Source of the DNA: a bacterium
GTDB lineage: Bacteria; Latescibacterota; UBA2968
Assembly: GCA_027296045.1 (NCBI GenBank)
Contig: JAPUJS010000641.1
Span: 1-7,198, forward strand
DNA: 7,198 nucleotides
Reading direction: 5' to 3'
Under the pieces are notes generated by a model. The model worked only from the letters and a program-made list of their open reading frames with translations. It ran no database searches and was not told the DNA's origin. Shown here piece after piece: positions 1 to 5,416 of the stretch. The translations under genes and the position numbers were made by a program. Each line of letters opens with the position of its first letter. Position 1 is the stretch's first letter.

Positions 1-1
1 G

Positions 2-244
2 GTCCAGTTCATGACCTCGGGACCGGTCGTGGTGCAGGTCCTGGAAGGCGAAGACGCGATTGCTAAAAACCGTGAAGTCATGGGAGCCACCAACCCTGCC
101 GACGCCGCAGCCGGCACCATCCGCGCGGATTTTGCGCGAACCGTGGAGGAGAACGCGGTACACGGTTCCGACGGCACCGATACCGCAACAGCGGAAATCG
201 AGTTTTTCTTCGGCAGTGACGGAGTCTGTCGGCGTACACGCTGA
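2..244 (+). CDS. ndk: Nucleoside diphosphate kinase, C-terminal part (5' end outside window)
   Basis: The enzyme moves the gamma-phosphate of ATP to nucleoside diphosphates through a phosphohistidine, balancing cytosolic NTP pools. The visible frame is open from base 2 to the TGA at 242-244, about 80 residues, which is a little over half of the usual ~140. The family hallmarks are clear: FMTSGPVVVQVLEGEDAI, then the REVMGATNPADAAAGTIRADFA segment split around GATNP, then the active-site stretch ENAVHGSD, whose catalytic histidine codon is at 161-163. The protein ends in EIEFFF plus a short basic tail. The ATG at 11-13 is internal methionine and not the start, because the family's preceding residues continue upstream in frame. 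Nothing suggests damage. A weak hairpin follows the stop. Family assignment is near certain; only the 5' end and its operon context are unseen. Confidence 0.97.
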   Translation, partial: VQFMTSGPVVVQVLEGEDAIAKNREVMGATNPADAAAGTIRADFARTVEENAVHGSDGTDTATAEIEFFFGSDGVCRRTR

Positions 245-255
245 ATCGACCTTTG

Positions 256-284
256 AATACAGCGTTCTCACGCGCGCTGTTATT
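256..284 (+). terminator. Weak hairpin after ndk
   Basis: Twelve bases past the ndk stop, AATACAGCG (256-264) can pair with CGCTG (275-279) and TATT (281-284), leaving T280 bulged. The loop is 10 nt. No T-tract follows, so this is at best a poor intrinsic terminator or an RNA 3'-end stabiliser. It also sits between the -35 and -10 of a possible promoter, so one of the two readings may be wrong. Confidence 0.3.
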
Positions 285-294
285 CGCGTATAAT
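265..294 (+). promoter_or_regulatory. Possible sigma-70-type promoter for the 61-codon ORF
   Basis: A perfect TATAAT box lies at 289-294. The best -35 at a fair distance is TTCTCA at 265-270 (4 of 6 consensus positions, 18-bp spacer). Transcription would begin near 301, just upstream of an SD site and ATG. The -10 is striking and the -35 is mediocre. The assignment rests on consensus matching alone. Confidence 0.4.
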
Positions 295-326
295 CGTCCC
301 TCCATGCGGATTTGATAGGAGACGCC

Positions 327-512
327 ATGAAAGCCAGCTACCAAGAATTGATACAGGGGTTTCTTGCTCCCGGAACGACACTGCCACAACGCAATATGCC
401 TGGAGCCGGCACTATTAGACGCGCCGATCAAGCCGAACTGGTGTACACCGATTTCTCCGTGATCCAGCCTTTTACACCTCCTTACATTCTTTCCGCACAA
501 TCACCATACTGA
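327..512 (+). CDS. Possible small protein, 61 aa, unknown
   Basis: I do not recognise this product. It begins MKASYQELIQGF and ends FTPPYILSAQSPY. There is no signal peptide, membrane helix, metal-binding pattern or repeat. The case for a real gene is positional. A TATAAT box at 289-294 is followed by AGGAG at 317-321, then a 5-nt spacer and the ATG at 327. An in-frame ATG at 312 has no comparable SD. The last 41 bases (472-512) overlap the 3' end of the convergent iorA-like gene, so its final ~14 codons are constrained by that gene, and the stop may lie further on than in an ancestral version. The alternatives are a chance ORF in an intergenic gap or the leftover start of a longer gene. Confidence is low to moderate. 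Confidence 0.35.
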   Translation: MKASYQELIQGFLAPGTTLPQRNMPGAGTIRRADQAELVYTDFSVIQPFTPPYILSAQSPY

Positions 513-2067
513 GCGAATCGTTTTGCAGGGCTTCCCGGAAGATGGATCGCATTTTTTCTTCGTCGTCTTCTTGCTGGATTTCCCAGATGGGATCGACGCC
601 GCAGGTGGCTGCCAGGTCACGGATGGTGACGGGGCGGCCGGCCAGGCCCTGATCGGGGGTGGGCTGGCCGCCTGTGGTGAGGGCGCCCCGGTTGTCGAGG
701 ACGAGCATGAGGGTTTTGGCGTTGGTTGAGCTGGCCTGGATAAGGGCATTGATGCCGCCGTGATAAAAGGCAGAGTCTCCAAAAACAGCCACGGTGCGTT
801 CGGTAACACCGGCCTGGTCAAGGCCTTTGGCCACGCCGATGGACGAGCCCATGCTGAGCTTGGCGTCGAGGTGCTGTTTGGCAATGACCAGACAGCCGGG
901 GTCGCCCGACAAGAATGGGTTTTGGCCAAGCGCCCGGGCTTCGTCACGGAAGGCACCGAGGATTTCGAGGTAGGGACAGCCAGCACAGTGGGATTTGCGG
1001 AAGGGTTTTTCTTTTTCCCATTCGGCTTCGGTATAGTGTTTGGCAGGGGTGAAATTGGGGAGATAGTCACGGAGCGATTTCTGGATGTTCCAGCGGAAAA
1101 GTTCGCTTTCCCATTGGACGTGGCCGGTTCGCTTGCCCCGTATTTTGGGGGTGGCACCCACATCGTATCCCACGGTTTTGATGGCGTCTTCGAGGTAGGG
1201 GTCGACTTCCTCCAGAACAAGGATTTCCTCGCACTGTTTCATAAATTGGGCAATGAGATCGCGGGGCAGTGGGTAGAGGGCACTGAGTTTGAGAACGGAA
1301 AGATCGGAGGTGTCTGTGCCCGAAAGGGCGTCTTGCAACTTGGTGTGGACCATGCCACCGGCCAGGATGCCTTTGGGGCCGTTGCCTTCGAGGCGGTTGT
1401 AGGGCAGGTCGGTGAATTGGGGGATGATGGCCTCCAGGGTCGCATGGAGACGTCTGTGGTTTGGGGGCACATTCAACATGGTAGAGATAAAGCTGTCCGG
1501 TTCTCTGATGGGCAGGAGGTCGGGTTTTTCGGCCGGCGGCGAGAGGTCCGGCGTGTCCTGGAGCATCACGCTGAAGCTCCGGGTGATGCGCACGATGACA
1601 ATGATGTTGTGTCGTTCTGAAAAGTCGAAGGCCCACCGCACCATGTCACGCCCTTCTTCTGGGGTAGCGGGTTCCAGCATCGGAAGTTCGGCCAGGATGC
1701 TGAGGGGGCGTGTATCCTGTTCGTTTTGCGACCCCCAGGCGCCGGGGTCATCGCCCATGAGGATGACCAGGCCGCCGTGGATGCCGGACATGTTGAGCAC
1801 CATCATGGTGTCCAGGGCGACGTTCATGCCAACGCTTTTGAGGCAGACGAGTGCCCGTTTGCCGGCCAGGGACACTCCGGCGGCCATGTCGAGGGCAATG
1901 CGTTCGTTGAGACACCATTCGACACGGTGGCCATGGGTCTCCGCCCTTTCGGCAAGTTCTGTAAACGTTCCGGTTCCGGGTGAGCCTGGGTAGCCCGAGA
2001 CTGCGCTGACGCCGGCTTCGATGGCACCCCAGGCAATGGCCTGGTCGCCGTTGATTTGTTCGGACAT
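472..2067 (-). CDS. Indolepyruvate ferredoxin oxidoreductase alpha-subunit-like, thiamine-diphosphate enzyme lacking the ferredoxin domain
   Basis: IorA with IorB oxidatively decarboxylates aryl pyruvates such as indolepyruvate to aryl-acetyl-CoA, passing electrons to ferredoxin. This 531-residue protein shows the family order. The N-terminal pyrimidine-binding domain has GYPGSPGT (25-32), the NERIALDMAAG stretch with the likely catalytic Glu55, and GDDPGAWGSQNEQDTR (105-120). A transketolase-C-like middle part follows. The C-terminal diphosphate domain has HCAGCPY (360-366), SGDPGCLVI (387-395), MGSSIGVAKG (406-415), GDSAFYHGGIN (430-440) and LDNRGALTTGGQP (458-470). The chain ends at MVIVRKECKEV, where typical IorA (about 600-650 aa) continues into a two-cluster 4Fe-4S domain. 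No cysteine-rich continuation is visible in any minus-strand frame downstream, and no iorB is adjacent. The start at 2067 is fixed by AGGAG (2074-2078 on the complement), 6 nt upstream. The substrate is inferred only from family. Confidence 0.85.
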   Translation of the reverse strand: MSEQINGDQAIAWGAIEAGVSAVSGYPGSPGTGTFTELAERAETHGHRVEWCLNERIALDMAAGVSLAGKRALVCLKSVGMNVALDTMMVLNMSGIHGGLVILMGDDPGAWGSQNEQDTRPLSILAELPMLEPATPEEGRDMVRWAFDFSERHNIIVIVRITRSFSVMLQDTPDLSPPAEKPDLLPIREPDSFISTMLNVPPNHRRLHATLEAIIPQFTDLPYNRLEGNGPKGILAGGMVHTKLQDALSGTDTSDLSVLKLSALYPLPRDLIAQFMKQCEEILVLEEVDPYLEDAIKTVGYDVGATPKIRGKRTGHVQWESELFRWNIQKSLRDYLPNFTPAKHYTEAEWEKEKPFRKSHCAGCPYLEILGAFRDEARALGQNPFLSGDPGCLVIAKQHLDAKLSMGSSIGVAKGLDQAGVTERTVAVFGDSAFYHGGINALIQASSTNAKTLMLVLDNRGALTTGGQPTPDQGLAGRPVTIRDLAATCGVDPIWEIQQEDDEEKMRSIFREALQNDSLSMVIVRKECKEV

Positions 2068-2111
2068 GAGTAACTCCTATGAGCGATTGAAAGATAAGGA
2101 TTGGCGTGATA

Positions 2112-2140
2112 ACTTTAGTGAGTGAATACAGGATTGTCAA
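2112..2140 (-). promoter_or_regulatory. Strong sigma-70-type promoter for the iorA-like gene
   Basis: On the minus strand, a perfect TTGACA (complement of 2135-2140) is followed by a 17-bp spacer and TAAAGT (complement of 2112-2117; 4 of 6 consensus positions). It lies 45 bp upstream of the start codon at 2067, leaving a short leader with the AGGAG site. Consensus and spacing make it the best promoter candidate in the window. Confidence 0.7.
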
Positions 2141-2245
2141 GCAGGAAGATGGTTAAAAAGGATGATATGAATCCGACCAGATGCCAATAGCGTAAATGGA
2201 GCGAAAAAAAAGATACTAAAGGATTCGGTCTTGGACAAATGAATA

Positions 2246-2264
2246 GTGCTTGATGTTCATGCAC
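2246..2264. promoter_or_regulatory. 19-bp dyad, candidate operator
   Basis: The sequence GTGCTTGATGTTCATGCAC is a dyad centred on base 2255. Seven of nine base pairs are symmetric: GTGC and TGA on the left mirror TCA and GCAC on the right. It covers the putative -35 TTGATG (2250-2255) of the glycohydrolase promoter, a classic position for a repressor site. No regulator gene is visible nearby, so the binding protein is unknown. As RNA it would make only a weak interrupted hairpin. Confidence 0.4.
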
Positions 2265-2278
2265 AGGTTTTATATTCT
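2250..2278 (+). promoter_or_regulatory. Possible promoter for the ADP-ribosylglycohydrolase unit
   Basis: TTGATG (2250-2255) is followed by a 17-bp spacer and TATTCT (2273-2278). An overlapping TATATT (2271-2276) matches the -10 consensus better but leaves only a 15-bp spacer. Transcription would start near 2285, giving a leader of about 40 nt before the ATG at 2327. The -35 lies inside the 19-bp dyad. Confidence 0.45.
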
Positions 2279-2326
2279 ACACTCCGTGATCGATTGAGAT
2301 AGAAATGCAAAGCGGAGAGGTATTGC

Positions 2327-3346
2327 ATGAACACGTTTGACGCCTATTGGGACGAAGAGTTTATGGAAGACGATGTAGAAGACCTGTTTGTGGGATCGCT
2401 GCTGGGGGGGGCCATTGGAGATGCGCTGGGCAGTTTTTGCGAGGGGTGGTCGCGGGAGCGGATTTTGGAAGTGGAGGATTTGACCGGGGAGTATCGCAAC
2501 CGAATGGGGCGGGATGGGGAGCTGAAGTTTCAGGCTGGAGGGTATACGGACGATACGCAGCAAGCGCTGGTGTTGGTGGAATCGATGCTGGCGTGCGGGA
2601 AAGTGGATCCGGCTGATATTGCAGATCGATTGTTGAAGATGTGGCGTGCCGATGAACTCTTTGGATATGGCCAGGCGTTTCGGGAAACCCTGGAACGGAT
2701 GGATCGGGGCGTTTCGTGGCAGGAGGCGGCTTCGGTGGACAAGATTTCGAACGGCGCGGTGATGAAGATTGCGCCTTTGGGGTTGTGGCACTGGCAGATG
2801 GGGGAGGAGATTCGGGACGACGCGGTTGCAGTGAGCCATTTGACCCACAAAGATCCCCGAGCGGTGGCGCCAGCGGTTGCCATGGCCCATGTGATGGGGC
2901 ATCTGGTAACGCATCGGCCTCTAGATGTGGACGAGGTGATCGATGTGGCGGAATTTTCGGCCCGGCCCATCGATGCGGCAACCGGGGAGTTAATCGGGCA
3001 GCTTCGCGATCTTTTGAAAATGGATGAAGCAGATGCCTATGAGGCGATGCTGCAAATTCCAAACGAAGTTCGGAAGGAGGGAAGCGGGATTCCCGGGGAG
3101 GCCCCGGTGACGCTTTTGGTGGCGTTGGAGGCTTTTTTGAGGATGCCGGAAGATTTTGAACAGGTTGTGAAACGAACGCTTCTTGCAGGGGGAGATGTGG
3201 ATACATTTGCGGCTGTGGCGGGAAATCTGGCAGGGGTGTACAATGGGGTTGGAAGATTGCCCCAACATTTGTTGGAAGGCCTTCTGGAACGCGATCGGAT
3301 TGAAGGACTGGCCAGGGCGTTGTATCAGAAAACCGTGGGCGAATAG
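2327..3346 (+). CDS. ADP-ribosylglycohydrolase family protein (DraG/ARH fold)
   Basis: Members of this all-helical, dinuclear-Mg fold cleave ADP-ribose from proteins, nucleic acid or small molecules; many bacterial paralogues have unknown substrates. The 339-residue protein has all the usual landmarks in order: GAIGDALG (29-35 region), TDDTQ (74-78) supplying metal-binding aspartates, SNGAVMKIAPLG (141-152), a THKDP segment (173-177), and GGDVDTFAAVAGNLAGVYNG (288-307), where Asp290, Asp292 and Thr293 correspond to the second metal-binding DxDT. Its length is normal and it looks intact and active. The start is supported by GGAGAGG ending about 9 nt before the ATG. The N-terminal 20 residues are acidic (DEEFMEDDVED) and look like a family-external tail. 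A run of eight G (2404-2411) falls in codons 26-29. The gene shares a likely transcript with the truncated lyase 34 bp downstream. Family is sure; substrate is unknown. Confidence 0.95.
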   Translation: MNTFDAYWDEEFMEDDVEDLFVGSLLGGAIGDALGSFCEGWSRERILEVEDLTGEYRNRMGRDGELKFQAGGYTDDTQQALVLVESMLACGKVDPADIADRLLKMWRADELFGYGQAFRETLERMDRGVSWQEAASVDKISNGAVMKIAPLGLWHWQMGEEIRDDAVAVSHLTHKDPRAVAPAVAMAHVMGHLVTHRPLDVDEVIDVAEFSARPIDAATGELIGQLRDLLKMDEADAYEAMLQIPNEVRKEGSGIPGEAPVTLLVALEAFLRMPEDFEQVVKRTLLAGGDVDTFAAVAGNLAGVYNGVGRLPQHLLEGLLERDRIEGLARALYQKTVGE

Positions 3347-3380
3347 GGAGAGAGCCGATTTTAAGAGAGGTACATTCCAT

Positions 3381-3683
3381 ATGTTGATCGAAGGGTTTCG
3401 AGGGGTTTATCCGGCCATTGTGAGTCCCCGGGATGGGGCCGATGCGTTTGGTCGTGCAGCATTTGAGCAATTGATTGAACGGTTGTATGAAAAAGGGGTC
3501 CACGGACTTTATGTGGGTGGCAATACGGGCGAAGGATATTTGATGACGGTGGAAGAGCGCAAGCTGGCTACGGAAGTGGCGGTTCAAGGGTCCAGGAGAA
3601 AGGGGAAGGTGATCGTCCACGTGGGTGCGCCTGCCGAACGGGATGCGGTGACACTGGATGCAGCGGGACTGGATCTGTTTTAG
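3381..3683 (+). pseudogene. Truncated dihydrodipicolinate synthase/N-acetylneuraminate lyase family gene
   Basis: The parent family are (beta/alpha)8 class I aldolases of about 290-310 residues that form a Schiff base on a lysine near residue 165. Here only 100 residues remain. The N-terminal region is convincing: GFRGVYPAIVSPRDG, a first helix, then HGLYVGGNTGEG (41-52), which carries the carboxylate-binding loop, and the VIVHVGAP strand (77-84). Similarity stops after RDAVTL (about residue 92, near base 3657); the last eight residues DAAGLDLF are not family-like and end at TAG 3681-3683. The catalytic tyrosine and lysine are therefore missing and the protein cannot be an aldolase. No remaining piece is seen downstream, where a convergent methyltransferase begins at 3699, so deletion is more likely than a frameshift. 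The start has AGAGG about 10 nt upstream. NanA-like is my preference over DapA-like, but a fragment this short cannot decide. Confidence 0.8.
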
Positions 3684-3698
3684 GTGGGGTCGGGCGGC

Positions 3699-4424
3699 TC
3701 AGCGGCCCTCTGCGCTTCTCGGCGGCCCTCTGCGATGCAGCGCGTCCCCTCGCCTGATTTCGTAGACTGTCGCGTCTGATTTTTCCAGGACCGGGGTATA
3801 CTTCCAGCCCGCAGTATCCAGCCGATCAAAGAAGGGACGGCCCATCTGCCGATTGGGTTCGCTAAAGAGGACGCGGCCATCGGGTTCGAGCAGGGTGTCG
3901 AATGAGGTGATGAGGGGGTCGAAAAAACGGGCTTCGTAGACCAGGTCGGCACCTATGAGGGTGGCGTAGGTTTTGTCCTGCGGGGGCTCGCGCCAATCGA
4001 GCAGAAAGGCTTCGGGTTCGCGACCGGCAATTTGGAGGCAGTTGAGGCGGGTGAATTGCAGGGCATCGGGCATGTAATCGGTGGCAGTGACCCGGGCGCG
4101 TTGGAGGCAGGCGATGGCCGAACCGAGCCCCAGGCCGGCACCGAGTTCCAGGACTGACTCGCCGACAGCGAGGGGTTTTTTTGCACGCAAGTATTCGGCC
4201 AGGGCGATGCCAGATTGCCAGAGGGTGGCCCAGTAGGGCAGTCGTTCGTCCAGCAGTTCTACGCTGTTGGGATCGGAGATGATGAGCCGGGAAAAGAGTT
4301 CTTCGGCATCTTCCACACAGGTCACACCGATGGTGCGGCCGCACAGATTGTGACGTTCTTCGCCGAGTTGATAGCGACCGGACAATTTCTGTTTGAGGCG
4401 CTGGATGGTTTTGTCAATGCTCAT
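3699..4424 (-). CDS. Class I SAM-dependent methyltransferase, lysine methyltransferase (Methyltransf_16) type
   Basis: The 241-residue protein fits the seven-strand methyltransferase fold of the METTL20/FAM86-like group, which usually modifies protein lysines; the substrate here is unknown. The signature LPYWATLWQSGIALAEYL (62-79) precedes the SAM-binding motif I VLELGAGLGLGS (91-102), the acidic end of strand 2 ATDY (114-117), DWREP (143-147), and GADLVYE (158-164) at the motif II/post-II position. The body ends with the family-like VYEIRR (220-225). The remaining 16 residues are an arginine-rich tail made by the 13-bp repeats and look acquired. The start at 4424 has no SD directly upstream: the preceding 10 nt are pyrimidine-rich and a perfect 11-bp hairpin stands before them. 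It is co-directional with the TIM-barrel gene, with 73 bp between them, so the two probably form an operon. Fold is sure; the lysine target is inferred. Confidence 0.85.
   Translation of the reverse strand: MSIDKTIQRLKQKLSGRYQLGEERHNLCGRTIGVTCVEDAEELFSRLIISDPNSVELLDERLPYWATLWQSGIALAEYLRAKKPLAVGESVLELGAGLGLGSAIACLQRARVTATDYMPDALQFTRLNCLQIAGREPEAFLLDWREPPQDKTYATLIGADLVYEARFFDPLITSFDTLLEPDGRVLFSEPNRQMGRPFFDRLDTAGWKYTPVLEKSDATVYEIRRGDALHRRGPPRSAEGR
3702..3734. repeat. Two copies of a 13-bp direct repeat, 20-bp period
   Basis: GCGGCCCTCTGCG occurs at 3702-3714 and again at 3722-3734, exactly 20 bases apart. The repeat lies in the last codons of the minus-strand methyltransferase and just beyond the truncated lyase. 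It encodes the arginine-rich, non-family-like tail of the methyltransferase. It may mark the join left by the deletion of the lyase 3' end. Confidence 0.9.
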
Positions 4425-4434
4425 CGGGAAAGGG

Positions 4435-4467
4435 AAAGGACAGGCGGTCTTCGTGTGCCTGTCCTTT
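4435..4467. terminator. Perfect 11-bp hairpin between the TIM-barrel and methyltransferase genes
   Basis: AAAGGACAGGC (4435-4445) pairs fully with GCCTGTCCTTT (4457-4467) around an 11-nt loop. Read on the plus strand, the stem runs into TTTTTGTT, a good intrinsic-terminator tail, although no plus-strand gene ends here. Read on the minus strand, it follows the TIM-barrel stop by 30 bp, has only a mixed pyrimidine tail (TTTCCCTTTCCC), and ends 10 nt before the methyltransferase ATG. It could act as a bidirectional or partial terminator, or as a leader structure controlling methyltransferase translation. Confidence 0.6.
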
Positions 4468-4497
4468 TTGTTCTCCTAGGAGGGTGTGTGTGCCGGG

Positions 4498-5271
4498 TTA
4501 TCCTTGATAGGCATCCCAGAGGGCTTTGTAAAAACGCAGCAGGCGTTCGGCATCTTCCCGGTTTTCACATCCCTTGATTTCTGCGAGGGTATATCCACCA
4601 TAGCCTTCGGCTTGAAGCAGGGAGAAGAGCTGTTGCCAGGGATATTCGGCATTGGCCAGTTCGGTGATGTGGACCAGGCCGATTTTGTGCTTGAGCAGGT
4701 TGAAGTTGGCTTCGATCGAGCCGTCTTCGACTTCCCCCAAATTGGAATTCCAGCAGGCGTAGGCATTGTCGTGATCGGCATGGTCCATAATGCTGCGCAT
4801 ACGATCCGGGCGCTGGGTGTCCCGGCCGTGGACTTCGACACGAATCTGAACGCCCAGATCGGCTGCTGCCTTCGCGCATTCCCGGACTGAAACGCCAATT
4901 TGTTCGAGGGTTTGTTCTTCGGGAATGCCGTTGGCAACCTGGAGACCATTGGGGCGAACCTTGACGCCGGAACAGCCCAGATCGGCGGCGAGTTTGGCGC
5001 ATTCAATGGTGCCGTTGATGTTTTCGCGAAGCACTTCTTCTTCAACAGCATGGTATTCAAAGGCACTGCCGATTCCGACTATTTCAATGCCGGCATCTTC
5101 AAACTGTTTGCGAACCTCCTGGCGCTGATCGGCACTGAGGTCCACTTCGACACCGTGGGCGTGGGTGGTGCGCAGTTCCACACCCTGAAAACCGTTGTTC
5201 TGGCACACTTCGATAATGGTGGGCACGTCCCAGTCTTTGGCAATCTGGTAGGTGACAAAACCGAGCTTCAT
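4498..5271 (-). CDS. Sugar phosphate isomerase/epimerase-like protein (xylose isomerase-like TIM barrel)
   Basis: This 257-residue protein belongs to the AP endonuclease 2/xylose isomerase-like TIM-barrel superfamily, whose members isomerise or epimerise sugars and inositols or cleave related substrates using divalent metal. Visible landmarks are MKLGFVTYQ (strand 1), GFQGVELRTTHAHGVEVDLS (27-46 region), a VKVRPNG strand (103-109), VEVHGRDT (145-152) with the first metal-type Glu146, ACWNSNLGE (172-180), LVHITEL (199-205) with His201, and LAEIKG (229-234) with Glu231. At the second metal position many relatives carry Asp-x-x-His, but this protein has Asn-rich WNSN. I place the start at 5271 because AAGGAG lies 8 nt upstream. 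An in-frame ATG at 5289 is weaker and would put that SD inside the coding region. The neighbouring methyltransferase follows on the same strand. The exact substrate cannot be read from the sequence. Confidence 0.8.
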   Translation of the reverse strand: MKLGFVTYQIAKDWDVPTIIEVCQNNGFQGVELRTTHAHGVEVDLSADQRQEVRKQFEDAGIEIVGIGSAFEYHAVEEEVLRENINGTIECAKLAADLGCSGVKVRPNGLQVANGIPEEQTLEQIGVSVRECAKAAADLGVQIRVEVHGRDTQRPDRMRSIMDHADHDNAYACWNSNLGEVEDGSIEANFNLLKHKIGLVHITELANAEYPWQQLFSLLQAEGYGGYTLAEIKGCENREDAERLLRFYKALWDAYQG

Positions 5272-5297
5272 GCTTGACGCTCCTTCCATAGATTGGC

Positions 5298-5333
5298 TTC
5301 GGGTTTTCTACAACCCGGACCTCGGAACCCGAA
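5298..5333. repeat. Inverted repeat in the divergent control region
   Basis: TTCGGGTT (5298-5305) is exactly complementary to AACCCGAA (5326-5333) with a 20-nt gap. A competing stem pairs CGGGTT (5300-5305) with AACCCG (5312-5317) over a 6-nt loop. The element falls in the presumed 5' leader of the TIM-barrel gene. It could be an operator, a leader hairpin with two alternative folds, or a dispersed palindromic repeat. Confidence 0.6.
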
Positions 5334-5358
5334 ACGGAAATGGTTTTTGATCGGGTTT

Positions 5359-5386
5359 AAAATACCGCCTTTGTCTTAAAAGTCAA
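5359..5386 (-). promoter_or_regulatory. Probable promoter for the TIM-barrel/methyltransferase unit
   Basis: On the minus strand, TTGACT (complement of 5381-5386; 5 of 6 -35 positions) is followed by a 16-bp spacer and TATTTT (complement of 5359-5364; 4 of 6). It lies about 88 bp upstream of the start at 5271, giving a leader that contains the inverted repeat at 5298-5333. A plus-strand promoter for the GNAT gene must lie in the same 145-bp gap, but I see only weak candidates such as TAAAAT at 5358-5363 without a good -35. Confidence 0.55.
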
Positions 5387-5416
5387 ACGCTTTCTCTTTC
5401 ACATGGAGGTATGTAA

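Noticed and set aside
78..500. Minus-strand ORF of 140 codons downstream of the iorA-like gene
   Set aside because: I checked it as a possible frameshifted ferredoxin domain or iorB start. It has scattered cysteines but no CxxCxxC...CP clusters, and most of it is antisense to ndk.
760..1620. Long plus-strand ORF of 286 codons
   Set aside because: It lies wholly antisense to the iorA-like gene, its translation has no recognisable motif and is glycine/phenylalanine-rich as expected of a shadow frame, and the minus-strand frame carries clear family motifs.
3183..3380. Upstream extension of the lyase remnant to an ATG at 3183
   Set aside because: This stretch overlaps the end of the glycohydrolase in another frame and is not family-like. 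The lyase homology begins at MLIEGFRGVY, with an SD upstream of 3381.
2361..3620. Minus-strand ORF of 419 codons
   Set aside because: It is antisense to the ADP-ribosylglycohydrolase and lyase remnant and gives a proline/serine/arginine-rich product without domains. It is a codon-bias shadow.
3692..3708. Imperfect GC palindrome GGGCGGCTCAGCGGCCC between convergent genes, considered as a shared terminator
   Set aside because: The symmetry is broken at two positions beside the centre, no T-tract follows on either strand, and it overlaps the direct repeat, which explains much of its composition.
5272..5289. Upstream ATG at 5289 for the TIM-barrel gene
   Set aside because: It would add MEGASS and bury the best SD (AAGGAG) inside the coding region. 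The ATG at 5271 matches the usual N-terminus of the fold.
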